64,000 bases of DNA from Bryobacterales bacterium. GTDB lineage: Bacteria > Acidobacteriota > Terriglobia > Bryobacterales > Bryobacteraceae. The notes beneath the pieces are model-generated. The model did not search any database. It saw only the letters and a list, made by a program, of their open reading frames with translations, and was not told where the DNA came from. The first letter of the stretch is position 1. Each line of letters opens with the position of its first letter. The position numbers and the translations under genes were made by a program. The stretch lies in assembly GCA_016789745.1 (NCBI GenBank), contig JAEUQF010000165.1, positions 1 through 64,000 on the forward strand. Reading direction: 5' to 3'. Shown here piece by piece: positions 62,928-64,000 of the stretch.

Positions 62928-64000
62928 CCGGAGTGTGTGCGGAGCCCCACTTGGCGGAGCATCAGGAATTCGGTGAGGTTATCGCGGGTGAGCAGGCCCA
63001 GCACGCGGCCTTCCTGCATTACCAGGGCGCAACTGCCCGCCTGCAGAATGACAGGCAAGGCTTCAGACAAGTCCATGTCGGGCGCAAGCGCGGTGAAGTC
63101 GCGATTCATCACACTGGCCACATAGGCGTCCGGCCCTTGCTGGGCCATCGCTCGGAGCAGAGTGCCGCGGTCCAGCAGCCCTAGCACCTGGTCGCCATGG
63201 ACGATGGGAAAATCCTGCTGGCTGGTGGCTAGTAGCAGGTCGGCGGCATCGCGGATGGTCTGGCCGTGGCTGAGCGTGCGGAATTCGGTGATCATCGCGG
63301 CGCGCACAGGCACCCCCTTCGTCAGTTCCCGGCCAAGCACCGCGGCGTTCTCCTGCACCGCGCCGAGGTAAACGAAGAACGCGATGAACACCAGCATGAA
63401 GTTGGCGCTGATCAGGCCGTAAAGGCCCATCAGTACCGCCAGCGTGCGGCCGGCGCGGGCGGCCATCTCCGTCGCCTGCGCCTCGCTACGTTTCATTGCC
63501 AGCATGGCGCGCAGAATGCGGCCGCCATCCATTGGGAAAGCCGGCAGCAGGTTGAAGACGGCCAGAGCGAGATTACCGGCAGCGATCTGGCTGAGCAGGT
63601 CGCCCCCTTTCCGGTCAAACACGGTGGCGAAGTCCAGTGACCGGTTCCAAGCCGCGGCACCCCCAATGAGAATCGCGGCGATCAGCACATTCACCGCCGG
63701 CCCGGCCACGGCGATCCACAGCTCTTCGCTCGGCCGCGGGTTGCGTTCCAGGCGGGCGACGCCGCCGATCGGAAACAGCACGATCTCCAGGGTACGGATC
63801 TTGTAGCGGCGGGAGACCACGGCATGTCCCATCTCATGCAGTAGTACGGAGGCGAACAGACCGATTACGTAGGCCGCGGCGGCTGCTCCGGATGGGCTTT
63901 CCATTCCAACGAAGGCCAGAAAAATCAGCAGAAGCAGGAAGCTGAAGTGAAAACGCACGGGTACGCCGAACAGGCGGATCTGCAACAGGGTGCCGGGAGT
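62924..64000 (-). CDS. Site-2 protease family (M50) metalloprotease with C-terminal CBS domains, start at or beyond window edge
   Basis: The frame stays open to the window end; a TTG at 63985 would give 353 residues, but the real start may lie outside. The zinc motif HEMGH (H50 and H54 from that TTG) is in the first membrane region, and the second motif NLLPAFPMDGGR supplies the Asp ligand near residue 150. About six membrane segments are followed by two CBS domains (about 225-345, with IRDAADLLLATSQQDFPIV and VLGLLTRDNLTEFL). It would cleave membrane proteins within the bilayer, with the CBS pair sensing adenine nucleotides. Confidence 0.88.
   Translation of the reverse strand, partial: TPGTLLQIRLFGVPVRFHFSFLLLLIFLAFVGMESPSGAAAAAYVIGLFASVLLHEMGHAVVSRRYKIRTLEIVLFPIGGVARLERNPRPSEELWIAVAGPAVNVLIAAILIGGAAAWNRSLDFATVFDRKGGDLLSQIAAGNLALAVFNLLPAFPMDGGRILRAMLAMKRSEAQATEMAARAGRTLAVLMGLYGLISANFMLVFIAFFVYLGAVQENAAVLGRELTKGVPVRAAMITEFRTLSHGQTIRDAADLLLATSQQDFPIVHGDQVLGLLDRGTLLRAMAQQGPDAYVASVMNRDFTALAPDMDLSEALPVILQAGSCALVMQEGRVLGLLTRDNLTEFLMLRQVGLRTHSG

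Noticed and set aside
1..64000. Insertion sequences, prophage genes or CRISPR arrays
   Set aside because: No transposase, integrase, phage structural gene or regularly spaced repeat was recognised on either strand.

Overview
The window reads as chromosomal DNA of an Acidobacteriota member, most likely of the Bryobacterales/Solibacter group. This is inferred from family content only; no 16S gene is present. The evidence is high GC throughout, three very large Oar-like TonB-dependent receptors with an N-terminal carboxypeptidase-regulatory-like domain, a DUF1549/DUF1553 plus DUF1501 gene pair, many PD40 beta-propeller proteins, and the short N-terminal domain that Acidobacteria attach to membrane regulators. 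Nothing resembles an insertion sequence, prophage or CRISPR array. Genes are densely packed, with frequent 4-base ATGA overlaps.

Layout. 1-9.1 kb: the end of a PEP-CTERM protein, then a leftward operon (TonB receptor, DUF1549/DUF1553, Tat-exported DUF1501, serine hydrolase) behind a near-consensus promoter at 9149-9177. 9274-9348: tRNA-Glu(CTC). 9.6-14.0 kb: a GH43 beta-xylosidase and an organic-anion MFS transporter, divergent from a membrane regulator. 14.2-32.9 kb: an island of two TonB receptors, two class V aminotransferase-fold proteins, two PD40-propeller/metallohydrolase fusions, a SelA-like PLP protein, two stand-alone PD40 proteins and an amidohydrolase. 32.9-38.8 kb: a TPR protein, a membrane-bound spermidine-synthase-like protein, a histidine kinase with a receiver-XRE regulator, a lipoprotein cyclophilin and a glycine-zipper protein. 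38.8-44.0 kb: dapD, dapA and a FadN-type beta-oxidation protein, with a flippase-like membrane protein opposite. 44.1-51.1 kb: assorted envelope and housekeeping genes, including a MetE-like protein, a patatin and pnuC. 51.1-58.4 kb: recN divergent from a complete Tol-Pal operon (tolQ, tolR, a TolA-like protein, tolB, pal, cpoB). 58.4-64 kb: a CBM9-like protein overlapping a DeoC-fold protein, a sugar isomerase-like protein, a DUF202 protein, NDH-2, a small membrane protein and an edge-truncated site-2 protease with CBS domains.

How it fits together. Much of the window serves the cell envelope and scavenging of outside material: TonB receptors bring substrates across the outer membrane, and exported propellers, hydrolases and PLP enzymes could process them in the periplasm. 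The most unusual region is 14.2-32.9 kb, where three PLP-fold proteins all carry Tat-like leaders and two of them sit next to paralogous propeller-metallohydrolases. Its substrate cannot be read from sequence. A second theme is a -10-like hexamer 13-14 bases before several start codons that lack a ribosome binding site, which suggests leaderless mRNAs.
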